Assembly: GCA_039938515.1 (NCBI GenBank)
Contig: JBDUUL010000020.1
Location: forward strand, 1 to 64,000
DNA from: Nitrososphaera sp.
Lineage (GTDB): Archaea > Thermoproteota > Nitrososphaeria > Nitrososphaerales > Nitrososphaeraceae
DNA length: 64,000 bases
Direction of reading: 5' to 3'
The position numbers were made by a program, and so were the translations under genes. Of the stretch, positions 35,487-44,372 are shown one piece after another (positions within the stretch are counted from its first letter, which is position 1; each line of letters begins with the position of its first letter). The notes under the pieces were generated by a model that was not told where the DNA came from, ran no database searches, and saw only the letters and a list, made by a program, of their open reading frames with translations.

Positions 35487-36473
35487 TTATTCGCTGACAA
35501 GGCCATGCGTGTCAATTCCGGTCACAAAGGCCTCGTAGCCATGCTGCTCCACCGCGGCGAGAATTTTTTCTCCTTCTTCATGACTGCCAGCAAGCGCAAT
35601 GACGGCTCCTCCCCCGCCTGCCCCCGTGACCTTTGCTCCCAGCGCGCCTGCACTTAGTGCGAGCTTTATTATTTCCTCTGCCTTTGGATGAGAGACTCCA
35701 AGCCTATGCAGTAGCCGCTGGTTCTGGCCCATGAGGCGGCCCACCCCGACCTTGTCGCCGCGCTCCAGTGCATCGGCAGCTTTGGACGATATATCGTCGA
35801 GCTCGTCCTGAAGACTCTTGAAATTGGCAACGTCTCTTTCCTTGAACTTTCTAACCTTGTCCACTTCCTCTCTTGTGGAGTGGGCAATTCCGGTGTTACA
35901 GACCAACAAAACCAAATCAGAACCCGGGGTCAAAGGCCTCATGCTCTGGTTCCGGTTGTAGGTCACAAGCCCGCCGAACGTGCTCACATAGCAGTCCGCC
36001 CCCGACGCAGTTCCATGCACCATTCCCTCGGCATCCATAGCAAGTCTGCATACCCGCTGCCTGTCGACCGGCCCGAAAAGAGACACTACGGCAGCAGCAG
36101 TTGCTACACAGGAAGCTGCGGAAGAACCCAGTCCTATTCCCGACCGGACGTGTGATTCAATATGAATCCTGATTCCGGGTACCTGCCCGCCAGATTTTTC
36201 ATGAACAATTTGCCTTGCCAAGTCCAGTAGAGGCGCCAGTCCGCCTGTCTTCCGCCGCTGGGCGTCCTCTGCGCTTTCCTGCGAACCGACAACCATGCTC
36301 TCGCTGCCAAGGTCGGAAATTATGGAGATCCTGCCCGGCTCGTCTGTCAAGGCAGCCTTGGCGGAGATTCGCCGCTCTATCGATGCGAGAATCGCCGTGC
36401 TCCCATGCACGACGAAATGCTCGCCGAAAAGGATTACCTTTGCGGGGGCCGACGCGAAGGATGCAGGTTTCAT
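35487..36473 (-). CDS. mvk: Mevalonate kinase
   Basis: A 328-residue GHMP kinase phosphorylating mevalonate for isoprenoid (lipid) synthesis. The N-terminal APAKVILFGEHFVVHGSTAI, the ATP loop VRSGIGLGSSAASCVATAAAV (about residues 107-127), the catalytic Asp in GTASGADCYVSTFGG and the C-terminal AKVTGAGGGGAVIAL are all present. It overlaps the MEMO-like gene by 4 bases in a gene order conserved among archaea. Confidence 0.95.
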   Translation of the reverse strand: MKPASFASAPAKVILFGEHFVVHGSTAILASIERRISAKAALTDEPGRISIISDLGSESMVVGSQESAEDAQRRKTGGLAPLLDLARQIVHEKSGGQVPGIRIHIESHVRSGIGLGSSAASCVATAAAVVSLFGPVDRQRVCRLAMDAEGMVHGTASGADCYVSTFGGLVTYNRNQSMRPLTPGSDLVLLVCNTGIAHSTREEVDKVRKFKERDVANFKSLQDELDDISSKAADALERGDKVGVGRLMGQNQRLLHRLGVSHPKAEEIIKLALSAGALGAKVTGAGGGGAVIALAGSHEEGEKILAAVEQHGYEAFVTGIDTHGLVSE

Positions 36474-37348
36474 GTAAATATTATGGAGCAGTATCCGACA
36501 ACCGCGTCCTTATCTCCTGTGACATCGCCGCTAGTCGCATACTTTAACAGCTCTCCCTTTGTCGCCCCAAGCCCCTTTGCAGCTATCATGGTGGTGGCTA
36601 TAGCGCCATAGCCGCACGCAGATACGTCAAGGCGCTCAAGTACGGCATAGAACCTGTTGACGTCAAGCGACAGTATTGCATTTATCAGCTCGCCGTCCTT
36701 TCTGTGGGCCTCTTCGTTTGGCTCATAGTGAGTCAGGTCTGAGGATCCGATAATGACAGGTGTCTTGCCCTCTTCGGCGTTTTCTTCGACAGTTTCTTTG
36801 ATGGCGTTTCCAAGGTCGTATGCGGTGTCCAGGTCCTGCATAATAAGAATAATCGGGACTATTGAAAACTCGGCAGAATACTTGCGCTGCCTGATTACCT
36901 GGAGGTATGGAAGCTGCACCTCGATGCAGTGGTCCCTGCTGTGTGCAAAATTGTCAAAGTCAAGTATGCCGGATTTTTTCGAGATAAGTGCTGTCCAATC
37001 AGAATTAACGGCGATGCTGCCAATGGGGGTTTCCCACTGGCCGGATTTCATGGTGGCAACAGTTGAGCCAATTCCGTAGTGATTGGGGCCTACGAGAATG
37101 ACGTTCTCAAAGTTAGAGCCGGAAATCCGGTAATAGCCATTTGCCGCAACGGCTCCCGAGTAAGCGTATCCGGCGTGCGGCGAGATCATCCCATAGATTC
37201 GTTGGTTTTCAAGCGAGGGCGGCTGCGCGCCTGGCCCGAAGCGCCAGTCTGCAAAAGTGTCCTCCACTGCTCTGGTCAACTCGCGGGAATTGTCAGGATA
37301 AAACATTCCGGCGACTGCAGGCGGGCGCGTGGCAGTATCAGAAGTCAA
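36470..37348 (-). CDS. MEMO1-family protein
   Basis: A 292-residue member of the MEMO/AmmeMemoRadiSam family, structurally like extradiol dioxygenases. Conserved His/Asp positions are in PHAGYAYSGAVAANGYY, GPNHYGIG, RDHCIEVQLPYLQ and SSDLTHYEP. In archaea it is regularly encoded between rpsB and mevalonate kinase; its biochemical role there is not established. Confidence 0.93.
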   Translation of the reverse strand: MTSDTATRPPAVAGMFYPDNSRELTRAVEDTFADWRFGPGAQPPSLENQRIYGMISPHAGYAYSGAVAANGYYRISGSNFENVILVGPNHYGIGSTVATMKSGQWETPIGSIAVNSDWTALISKKSGILDFDNFAHSRDHCIEVQLPYLQVIRQRKYSAEFSIVPIILIMQDLDTAYDLGNAIKETVEENAEEGKTPVIIGSSDLTHYEPNEEAHRKDGELINAILSLDVNRFYAVLERLDVSACGYGAIATTMIAAKGLGATKGELLKYATSGDVTGDKDAVVGYCSIIFT

Positions 37349-37539
37349 GTTATTTCAGACAACCCTACCGGCTTGATTGTATAATAAGCGAATGGATGGC
37401 TTGCGCGAGTAGGAAACGAAGAATCGGTAAGCTGGAGGCAGGGATACGCAAGACAAAAACCTCTGCAGTCTGCCATGTACCTGCCTCGTTCTGGACGGTC
37501 GCAATTTAAAGAAATCGGTGAAGAAAATAAAAGTGAGGC

Positions 37540-38283
37540 CTAGAGCAACTCTTCGACCAGCTTGGTCTCAAAGTCGTCTATGGATGCCTTTGACTCCATT
37601 TCGCCGTCTGACTTGATCTTGCTCTGCTTCTTTAGCACTTCACGCGCCAAGAGCCAGTAAGTCGTGGCAAGTGCCTTGCGGCCTCTGTTGTTTGCCGGCA
37701 CAACAAGATCCACCTTGGATGTCACGTTGTCGCTGTTTGAAATTGCAATTACCGGTACACCGGCTCTCGTGGCTTCCAAAACCGCCTGCTGGTCAGCCTG
37801 AGGGTCTGTGACTACTACTATTTCCGGCTCCATATAGTCGGGAAGTGAGGGATTCGTAAATGTGCCGGGCATAAACCTGCCGAGGATGGGTGTAGCCCCT
37901 GTGAGTTCGCAGAATTTTTCAACCGGGGTCTTGCCGTACTCCCTAGCAGAGGTTACTGCAACCTTTGAAATGTCGGATCTACCGATAAACTTGGCAGCAA
38001 CATCGATTCTGGCAAGGGTCTTGCTGATGTCAAGGATGTATAGTCCCTCAGGGTTTGCCTTGAGTATAAACGGAGCCATGTACTTGGTCTTTACCGGCGT
38101 GCCAACACGGATGCCAGTTGACAGTATCATGTTCTCAAGGTCAGTCGTTTCAACATTCTCTTGTCCCTCAGGGGACTCGACCTGTTCAGAGGAATAAGAC
38201 TCGGATTGATCAGTGCCCTCGACTTCGCTTACTTCGTCGGCGGCGCTAATCTCGTTGTCTTCGTTGGGAGATGATTCAGTCAT
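37540..38283 (-). CDS. rpsB: 30S ribosomal protein S2
   Basis: A 247-residue S2. The core starts near residue 48 (LENMILSTGIRVGTPVKTKYMAPFI) and includes ILDISKTLARIDVAAKFI, GRFMPGTFTNPSLPDYMEPEIVVVTDPQADQQAVLEA and the WLLAREVLK end. The first about 47 residues form a very acidic extension rich in Glu, Ser and Asp that bacterial S2 lacks; similar extensions occur in thaumarchaeal S2. Confidence 0.95.
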   Translation of the reverse strand: MTESSPNEDNEISAADEVSEVEGTDQSESYSSEQVESPEGQENVETTDLENMILSTGIRVGTPVKTKYMAPFILKANPEGLYILDISKTLARIDVAAKFIGRSDISKVAVTSAREYGKTPVEKFCELTGATPILGRFMPGTFTNPSLPDYMEPEIVVVTDPQADQQAVLEATRAGVPVIAISNSDNVTSKVDLVVPANNRGRKALATTYWLLAREVLKKQSKIKSDGEMESKASIDDFETKLVEELL

Positions 38284-38518
38284 GTAAATCCTTACGCAGG
38301 GGACAGTTTTGCCACTCCAGCTATTAAACCATGCTACAAACTAGGCGTATGTGGCGTTTATTAAGAATATTCATGCGCAGGCCTACCGGCGCATATTCGG
38401 CCATGAACCCGCAAATCCGCAGATTCCAAATGCAGGCCTATCGCAAGATTGCTGCCAAATCGCTAGAGACAAGCGCACAATCCGCTTTGCCCAAAGCTCT
38501 GCCAAAGCCCGCCTTTTG
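38284..38518. other. Intergenic gap between rpsB and eno (235 bases)
   Basis: No gene is recognised. The gap interrupts an otherwise tight cluster and leaves room for a separate rpsB promoter; a GGTTTAATAG tract on the minus strand near 38320-38330 is a possible TATA box. Confidence 0.35.
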
Positions 38519-39760
38519 CTAGATTATGCGGGCCATCCCAGCAACTAGACCGTGCTCTGAAAGCCGGACAAGTTCATTGAGCTTGGCTACGCGCTCGCCT
38601 CCAAGCACGCCGGACTTGAGCATCTTCGAGCCCGTCGCCACGGCGATATGGGAAATGTGCGAGTCTACTGATTCGCCTGACCTATGTGAGGTGATTATGC
38701 CTACGTCGCGCTTGTTGCACTCTGCTGCAAACTGCATAGCATCATAGAGGCTACCGGCCTGGTTCACCTTCAGGATAGCTCCGCTGCAGGCGCCATACTC
38801 GGCAGCCTCCCTCACCTTTGCCGCGTTTGTAACCAGCATGTCGTCGCCGGTCACGTACGTCTTTGGGTTCTTCTTGGTGATTTCTGCCATGCTTTCAAAA
38901 TCTTCTTCCTGAACAGGGTCTTCTGCGTAGATTAGCTTGTAGTCCTTGATGAGTCTGTTTGCAAACTCGATTTGCTCGCCGACATCGCGCTTGATTCCCT
39001 GGCGGGCATAATCATACACCTTCTTTTTTTCGTCCCAAAAAGAAGAGCTTGCAAAATCAATGCCAAGTGAAATCTCTTTTCCAAGCGTGTAACCGCAGTT
39101 CCGAGTTGCCTTCTCCACGATTTCAAGAGCCTGGTCGTTGTTGACGTTTGGGGCCCATGCGCCCTCGTCGCCCCTGCCATAAGTAAACCGCTTGTCTATT
39201 GATTCGATTACCTTCCGGGTCTCTGCGTGCAGTCTAAAGTTGGTCTCAAGAGCCGAAACTATGTCCCGGGCTCCGGTAGGACATGCGAGGATTTCCTGTA
39301 TGTCAGGGGTCCCGGGTCCTGCATGAGCCCCTCCGCCAAGAATGTTTCCAAGTGGGAAAGGAAATGCGTATGGCCCCTTCGGGTTTAGCTGCCTGAAAAG
39401 GGGAACATCCGCGGCCTTGGCGGCGCTTTCCGCAGCTGCAATGCTCAGGGCGTATGCCACTGAACCTCCGATCTTGCTGTAGTTCTGTGTATCGTCGATT
39501 TTTCTTAGGATATCATAGACTGCCTTCAAGTCAGCCGCGTTTGCTCCAACGAACTTGGATGCATTGGCATTGAGGGCAGACAGGGCCCTTTCTGGCTTGT
39601 TCTCTGGAAAACTTTGGGCTTCCAGTTTGCCAACGCTTGCGCCGGAGGGCGCGCAGGCGCGTCCCATGAACTTGTTATCGGAAACGACGTCAACTTCAAT
39701 TGTTTTACTGCCCCGGCTGTTGAAAATGATGCGACCGCGGACTGAAGAAATGGAAGCCAA
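38519..39760 (-). CDS. eno: Enolase
   Basis: A 413-residue phosphopyruvate hydratase of glycolysis/gluconeogenesis. The catalytic features are SGASVG (loop), FPLGNILGGGAHAG, the magnesium ligands in LGIDFASSSF, YAEDPVQEEDF and TGDDMLVTN, the Lys of ILKVNQAGSL and the SHRSGESVDS loop. Its start is 29 bases after the rpoN stop. Confidence 0.96.
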   Translation of the reverse strand: MASISSVRGRIIFNSRGSKTIEVDVVSDNKFMGRACAPSGASVGKLEAQSFPENKPERALSALNANASKFVGANAADLKAVYDILRKIDDTQNYSKIGGSVAYALSIAAAESAAKAADVPLFRQLNPKGPYAFPFPLGNILGGGAHAGPGTPDIQEILACPTGARDIVSALETNFRLHAETRKVIESIDKRFTYGRGDEGAWAPNVNNDQALEIVEKATRNCGYTLGKEISLGIDFASSSFWDEKKKVYDYARQGIKRDVGEQIEFANRLIKDYKLIYAEDPVQEEDFESMAEITKKNPKTYVTGDDMLVTNAAKVREAAEYGACSGAILKVNQAGSLYDAMQFAAECNKRDVGIITSHRSGESVDSHISHIAVATGSKMLKSGVLGGERVAKLNELVRLSEHGLVAGMARII

Positions 39761-39788
39761 TACGTTGACTGGACTTTGAAGACGATAT

Positions 39789-40025
39789 TTATTCTATTTC
39801 AGATTGGATCTCTGACATGCGGCGCCTCAGGGCCTCATAGTAGGGAATTATCTGATAGATTGTCTCTACGCTCGAGACAAACATCCTTCTGCAGCAATAC
39901 CGCTTGATGCCGATAGAGTCCATAACCTTTGCAGGATCCTCGCCAGCTTTTACGCGGATAGAGTACTGCTGAAACCTGTCTGCGATGAGGCCTCCACAAG
40001 TAAAACACCTGACAGGCACTAGCAT
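39789..40025 (-). CDS. rpoN: RNA polymerase subunit N (Rpb10-like)
   Basis: A 78-residue zinc-binding subunit of archaeal RNA polymerase. The signature is MLVPVRCFTCGG at the start (Cys-x2-Cys) and KRYCCRRMF further on (Cys-Cys), the unusual zinc-bundle arrangement of Rpb10. I use the ATG at 40025, which gives the standard family start; another ATG nine bases earlier is possible. First gene of the cluster, with its own TATA box. Confidence 0.95.
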   Translation of the reverse strand: MLVPVRCFTCGGLIADRFQQYSIRVKAGEDPAKVMDSIGIKRYCCRRMFVSSVETIYQIIPYYEALRRRMSEIQSEIE

Positions 40026-40050
40026 TGCTTGCATTTACATTTCACCCTGC

Positions 40051-40059
40051 TAATAAAAA
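40051..40059 (-). promoter_or_regulatory. TATA box of the rpoN-eno-rpsB cluster
   Basis: TTTTTATTA on the minus strand, centred 30 bases before the ATG at 40025. It lies close to the left edge of the integrated element, so the element has not cut the promoter. Confidence 0.5.
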
Positions 40060-40177
40060 CGCTTGGCGGTGGGCGAAGGCCCGATTTCCTTGAATGCAAT
40101 CTCGCATTCCCCAATAAATTATAGATACTGTGACATATCTCCCCTAAAATACGACCTCAGAGCATTAATTACAGTCA

Positions 40178-41311
40178 ATGACTACCGCAATTGACGAACC
40201 GCTATTAAATTCTGCCGCTTATAGTAATTTCGTAGACTCCATAAGAAGCCCATTCAGTCTCAGACTTTACAGCAAGGCTCTTCAGCGATACATGAGATTT
40301 CACGGTCTGACAGATTTTGACGCTATGGCTGCCGAGGACGCAAAGACGATTCAAATAAGGGTCCAGGCGTACATCTCGGAACTTCGATACAAACGGAACC
40401 TAAGAGCTCAAACCATAATTGTAAACCTTTCAGCGATTATCCATTTCTACCAATACAATGACGTTATCGGCGTCAACTGGAAAAAGCTAAAGGCGTTCTG
40501 TGGAGAGAGAAAAAGGGCAGTTAAGGACCGAGCATATACTATAGATGAAATTCGCAAACTCCTAGATCATGCTGACGACAGAAAGAGGATAATGATTTTA
40601 CTCATGGCATCCGCGGGGCTGCGCATAGGCTCAATTGCGGACCTGAAAATCAGGAATCTAGAGCGCATAAGCGGACTATACAAGATAATGTTGTACGAGG
40701 GGGCGGATGAGGAGTATTTTACATTCTGTACGCCTGAGTGCGTGGCGGTTATTGACCTATACCTAGAGAAAAGAAAGCGTGCAGGCGAGGATCTGACGCC
40801 TGATGCTCCATTGATAAGAGAGGAATTTTCACGGTCGGACGCAAGGAATCCGAGACACGTGTCAACAACTACCCTGAATACACTGATGAAAGGGCTCCTA
40901 GTTACAGCCGGCATTCGCGAGACTAAAGGTTACAGTAGTCGCAAGCGACACGACGTAATGGCGAATCATGGTCTACGAAAATTCTTCAACACTCAGCTGA
41001 TCAAAGCCGGCGTAAATCACACGGTGAAGGAACACCTAATGGGGCATAAAACGGGATTAGACATCTCTTATGCTAGGCTCACAGACGAGGAAATAACCCG
41101 CGAATACCTAAAAGCCGCCGACCTTCTCACGATCGAAAGTGAAAGCAAGCTCAGGTCCGAGATCCGAGATCTGGAGAAGAAGCTGAGCGCCGAAGCCAAA
41201 CTGCGAGAGAAAATTATGTCTGAAATTGATGCGAAGAATAAGCCTCTGCTCGACCAAATGGCGGAAATCCAGGAGCGCCTTAACAAGTTCCCTAAGCTTA
41301 GGCTAGACTAG
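40178..41311 (+). CDS. Tyrosine recombinase/integrase, complete
   Basis: A 377-residue integrase. The N-terminal SAM-like core-binding domain covers about residues 15-110 (SLRLYSKALQRYMRFHGL). The catalytic residues are Arg149 (SAGLRIGSIADLK), His264-x-x-Arg267 (NHGLRKFFNTQL), His290 (GHKTG) and the probable nucleophile Tyr298 (DISYARLTDEE). A coiled-coil tail of about 55 residues follows (KLRSEIRDLEKKLSAEAKLREK), typical of thaumarchaeal integrases. It is intact, unlike the relic at 8979-9398, so the element may still be mobile. Confidence 0.93.
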   Translation: MTTAIDEPLLNSAAYSNFVDSIRSPFSLRLYSKALQRYMRFHGLTDFDAMAAEDAKTIQIRVQAYISELRYKRNLRAQTIIVNLSAIIHFYQYNDVIGVNWKKLKAFCGERKRAVKDRAYTIDEIRKLLDHADDRKRIMILLMASAGLRIGSIADLKIRNLERISGLYKIMLYEGADEEYFTFCTPECVAVIDLYLEKRKRAGEDLTPDAPLIREEFSRSDARNPRHVSTTTLNTLMKGLLVTAGIRETKGYSSRKRHDVMANHGLRKFFNTQLIKAGVNHTVKEHLMGHKTGLDISYARLTDEEITREYLKAADLLTIESESKLRSEIRDLEKKLSAEAKLREKIMSEIDAKNKPLLDQMAEIQERLNKFPKLRLD

Positions 41312-41384
41312 AGCCTCAGCGGACTATACTTATTATACATTTATGAAGGAGAAATTCACGCTCAATTTGTGAAGGCACCACATA

Positions 41385-41392
41385 TTATATTT
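41385..41392 (+). promoter_or_regulatory. TATA box of the element cassette
   Basis: TTATATTT centred 25 bases before the ATG at 41414; it would drive the small zinc-binding gene and the two genes after it as one leaderless transcript. Confidence 0.6.
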
Positions 41393-41413
41393 TTGAACTT
41401 TACAAAATAAACC

Positions 41414-41536
41414 ATGTCCGAATGCGTAGCAATAACAGGTGATATACAGGCGGACTTTTTGCGTCAGGTTAGCAAGATGCTACAGCATATCGAAAACTGC
41501 GAGCGTTGCCGCGAGCATTTCGGCGCAGTTCAATAG
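41414..41536 (+). CDS. 40-residue protein with zf-HC2-like His-Cys-Cys motif
   Basis: An ATG at 41414, 25 bases after a strong TATA box, opens a 40-codon frame. Its second half reads MLQHIENCERCREHF: His25-x3-Cys29-x2-Cys32 plus His35, the arrangement of the zinc-binding anti-sigma (zf-HC2) motif. It ends 7 bases before the next gene. It is probably a small regulator of the cassette; no sigma factors exist in archaea, so the partner is unknown. Confidence 0.6.
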   Translation: MSECVAITGDIQADFLRQVSKMLQHIENCERCREHFGAVQ

Positions 41537-41543
41537 TGTAGAG

Positions 41544-42623
41544 ATGGTTAATTACAAAATGGGTCTCACTGCAAAAATTTTTGTTACTGATAGTCAAATC
41601 TTGAAGGGTAGACCAGTCCCAGATCTTTCTCGAAAAAGTATACCAAATGCCGATTTAGTACAGAATGTCCGATCTAGCGAAATTGAACAGCTAGCCTTGG
41701 AAAAATATCAGAAAAACGGTAGTGGTATAACATTTGTAAACTTGATTGAAAGTGGGCTTGCTACGAGCAAGTCGAAGGCTCAGGCGATGCTAAAATATCA
41801 TTCAAATCGTTCTCTGGTGCTTTTCACCATACCTGATAAACGTACAAAACCTCAACAGTATTATCCGTCATCGTTAAAAGCCGAAATTGTCACTAGAACT
41901 ACACCAATTCGCCCCACGGGGGTATTCTACTTTGATCACGAGCATAACCAAGATGCCTTATGCGCTGATACGTTGCTTGATCCAGTAAGGGCTAACACGC
42001 TTATCGAGTATGCTTTGCCGCTCCTAAAGGACGCACCGCTGCATATCCATAACATACACTTTAAGCTATGTCTGCCTACTGAAACGTATCCAGCTCTAAA
42101 AGCCGATATTGTAAATGGTAACAAGGGTAAGCAGTGGAAGATTCCTGTAGGCTATAGAAGCGTCAAGTTATCGTTCTATCCTTCTGGCTCGCTCGAGATC
42201 GTCGTGGTTTGTTCTAGACATGCTTTCCCGCTAGTTTCAGAGAGTCATAGGACCGAGCTAAATGCGTTCCTAGGCGAAGTTAGAGGCGCGCTTTCCGTCA
42301 TTCTGCACGACGAGAGACATCACATCATTCCAGCTATCAGCGATTGGCTAGTCACGCAGTTAGACATCAATAGGGACGTTTCAATATCGAGCTGCAAAGT
42401 CAGCGATTTACAACTGAACCACTCTGAACAGTATCGATACTACGATAACGTTTTCAGGGTGTATCTTAAGCCAATCAATGATAAATTATTCTATAGGTTT
42501 GAGAAGACTGTTAATCCCAATAAACCGTACGGAGAGACTATCGCCGAAGCGTTCACCTTAGAGGGACTTAACAAACGGTTAATCGCGCTGGAAACGTCAA
42601 AGGGTAAAGAGGGTATGACATGA
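41544..42623 (+). CDS. Unrecognised element protein with possible N-terminal HTH
   Basis: A 359-residue protein from the ATG at 41544; the same frame is open upstream to 41439, but that part overlaps the small zinc gene. Residues about 44-108 (SEIEQLALEKYQ...FVNLIESGLATSKSKAQAMLKYHSNRSLVLF) could be a winged helix. The rest is mixed alpha/beta with a VFYFDHEHN segment, a HERHHII-like DERHHIIPAI segment and no catalytic motif I can name. Its TGA overlaps the next ATG (ATGA), so the two are translationally coupled. Position right after an integrase suggests a replication or regulation role; inference only. Confidence 0.7.
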   Translation: MVNYKMGLTAKIFVTDSQILKGRPVPDLSRKSIPNADLVQNVRSSEIEQLALEKYQKNGSGITFVNLIESGLATSKSKAQAMLKYHSNRSLVLFTIPDKRTKPQQYYPSSLKAEIVTRTTPIRPTGVFYFDHEHNQDALCADTLLDPVRANTLIEYALPLLKDAPLHIHNIHFKLCLPTETYPALKADIVNGNKGKQWKIPVGYRSVKLSFYPSGSLEIVVVCSRHAFPLVSESHRTELNAFLGEVRGALSVILHDERHHIIPAISDWLVTQLDINRDVSISSCKVSDLQLNHSEQYRYYDNVFRVYLKPINDKLFYRFEKTVNPNKPYGETIAEAFTLEGLNKRLIALETSKGKEGMT

Positions 42624-43225
42624 GCGATATTCCTGCAAACTCTCCCGAAATTGAAAGCGTCGATCCAGCATTAATGCAAGGCGCTAACCTGATCAAACCT
42701 ATGCAGAAATTCTCACCATATACCAAGGCAGAACGGCATAAGCGCCGCAAGGAGGTCTTTAGGCTTCATTTCGAGTATGGATATTCGGCTAGCAAGATTT
42801 CAGAAATAATGAAAGTCAGTAGAGGGACCATTAATTCAGATATCAGATTTCTATACGCCCAAACGCGAAAGACTGAAGGAACAACTACTTTCGACGAGGA
42901 CATGCGTAGATATCTTGTACGACTCTCCATTCAGCAAGCTCGCCTACGCTCCTATCTAGACAAGGCAACGGACCTTGAAACCAGGCTATCTATAGAGCGA
43001 CTTATGGCTGAACTAGATCTTCGGCTTGTAAATGCGGGTTTGAAGATCCTCGATTCCAGGCTTGCGTTCTCTGAAGCAGTAGCAAATGCGGTAAACCAAA
43101 TCGCGGAGAAGGAGAAAATCGATCGGCGTTACATGCTGCCGGACCAGCAATTCAGTATTTCCAAAAAGGCTTGGTCCGAAATTGAGCATATAATAGAGAA
43201 GGACCGACATGGTGGAGAGCTATGA
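42620..43225 (+). CDS. Helix-turn-helix protein, terminase-small-subunit-like or regulator
   Basis: A 201-residue basic/helical protein. Residues about 41-75 are a helix-turn-helix: RRKEVFRLHFEYGYSASKISEIMKVSRGTINSDIRFLY. A helical region follows (YLVRLSIQQARLRSYLDKATDLETRLSIERLMAELDLRLVNAGLKILDSRL) suited to oligomerisation. This layout is shared by phage terminase small subunits and by plasmid/phage regulators; no large terminase is seen nearby, so a regulator is as likely. It is coupled to the gene before it by a 4-base overlap. Confidence 0.75.
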   Translation: MSDIPANSPEIESVDPALMQGANLIKPMQKFSPYTKAERHKRRKEVFRLHFEYGYSASKISEIMKVSRGTINSDIRFLYAQTRKTEGTTTFDEDMRRYLVRLSIQQARLRSYLDKATDLETRLSIERLMAELDLRLVNAGLKILDSRLAFSEAVANAVNQIAEKEKIDRRYMLPDQQFSISKKAWSEIEHIIEKDRHGGEL

Positions 43226-43398
43226 AAAATCCGGAATTAGCCTATTGCGAGTACTTCGGCAGGCTCGCTTAAACTACGGAACAAAAAATTCGTCTAATCG
43301 GGAAACTAGTAGAGGGACACAAACTGACTTTCGATCTTAATAATAAAAGCATATGGGAGATGCCATTTTCCTTTCTAGGTATTATGATCCAGAGCTAG
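43222..43398 (+). pseudogene. Short frame with an internal stop (16 + 41 codons)
   Basis: An ATG at 43222 overlaps the stop of the HTH gene (ATGA) and reads 16 codons to TAA at 43270-43272. The same frame continues without another stop for 41 codons (TTEQKIRLIGKLVEGHKLTF...) to TAG at 43396. The residues after the stop look like ordinary protein (amphipathic, charged), so the gene may be broken by one point mutation, or only the 16-residue peptide is made. Confidence 0.35.
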
Positions 43399-43595
43399 GA
43401 CAAAAATTGAAAGTAATAGCTTGGGGAATAAGCGTTCCAATAGGTAACGCAAACCACATGTTCCAAAGACAAAAAAACGAGAGAGGAATTTCCTTTTGGA
43501 TCGACGTCTGTAACCGCCAGATATCGGAGTGGACAAAAATATTTGGTGAACTTGATGCCGAAATTGTGAAAGTTAATGTGAGAAGGAGTACCTGA
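43353..43595 (+). CDS. Unrecognised 80-residue element protein
   Basis: ATG at 43353 opens 80 codons (MGDAIFLSRYYDPELGQKLKV...). It has a compact alpha/beta look with Trp and Tyr residues and no known motif. It overlaps the end of the broken frame before it in another phase. Coding is plausible, not proven. Confidence 0.45.
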   Translation: MGDAIFLSRYYDPELGQKLKVIAWGISVPIGNANHMFQRQKNERGISFWIDVCNRQISEWTKIFGELDAEIVKVNVRRST

Positions 43596-43687
43596 GATAG
43601 TTGAGCCTAAATACCACAAGCAAGATTTCGTAGCTCGTTTTTAAGTAAGGTACTCACAATAAGTAAAAGTCAAGGAAGGTTCAATCA

Positions 43688-43996
43688 TTGAGAGACGAAA
43701 TTAAGGATGATGAATTTTATGAGCGGAACCTGGCTCAGTTAAATGATAAGGACAGCATCACATTTGCCAATACCACCAGTTTCTACAGGCGCGGCTACAA
43801 AGAGCCAACGCCAAAGGAGACAGTAATACAGGCTAGATCAAAACTGGAGCAATACCTAGGACAATTCGCAGATACCAGTGATCCTCGGATAGATACCTAT
43901 GGAGTTCTTTATGACTTGGCGAAGGGTTTTGTGCAAGCTTATCAAAGGGAACACCCAAAGGCAAAGATAGACCTCCGCCGCAAGACCTTTTGCTAA
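43688..43996 (+). CDS. Unrecognised 102-residue acidic/basic element protein
   Basis: Starts at TTG 43688 with GGAAGG about nine bases upstream. The protein is charged throughout (RDEIKDDEFYERNLAQLNDKDS at the start, a helical middle TVIQARSKLEQYLGQFAD and a basic end). No membrane segment or motif is seen. Confidence 0.5.
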   Translation: MRDEIKDDEFYERNLAQLNDKDSITFANTTSFYRRGYKEPTPKETVIQARSKLEQYLGQFADTSDPRIDTYGVLYDLAKGFVQAYQREHPKAKIDLRRKTFC

Positions 43997-44073
43997 AGTG
44001 AAAATACTCTGGAAGATTAGAAGAAAGACTTCGCTGAGGAGCTCGTATTACAGCCAGCGAACTAGTATTCCTT

Positions 44074-44322
44074 TTAGTCGTAAAACCCAGTGTTCTCTTG
44101 CAGTTTGCGAAGCGCTTTGTGCTCGTAGTAAGCGAACTGCGAAATAATAAACAATCCCAGCCCAGACACGAGAAGACCAGCCTGAAAGAGAGCATCCGAG
44201 CCAGTTGGAAATATTCCATCAATTTTACCGCCAGCCCAAAACAGAAACGCTGCGTAAATCGTGCAGAACGCTCCATAGCCTAGCGGTATAACTGGATGCA
44301 GGCTATACTTCCTCAATACCAA
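44074..44322 (-). CDS. Small two-helix membrane protein
   Basis: An 82-residue protein starting at TTG 44322, about 22 bases after an AATTAATAAG TATA-like tract on the minus strand. Hydrophobic helices lie at about residues 11-31 and 42-64, followed by a charged cytoplasmic tail (YYEHKALRKLQENTG). Function unknown; small membrane proteins recur in this element. Confidence 0.6.
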   Translation of the reverse strand: MVLRKYSLHPVIPLGYGAFCTIYAAFLFWAGGKIDGIFPTGSDALFQAGLLVSGLGLFIISQFAYYEHKALRKLQENTGFYD

Positions 44323-44372
44323 GTTAACAGTGTCTAACCTTATTAATTTCTCGGTAGGTAAATCCGCTGGCT

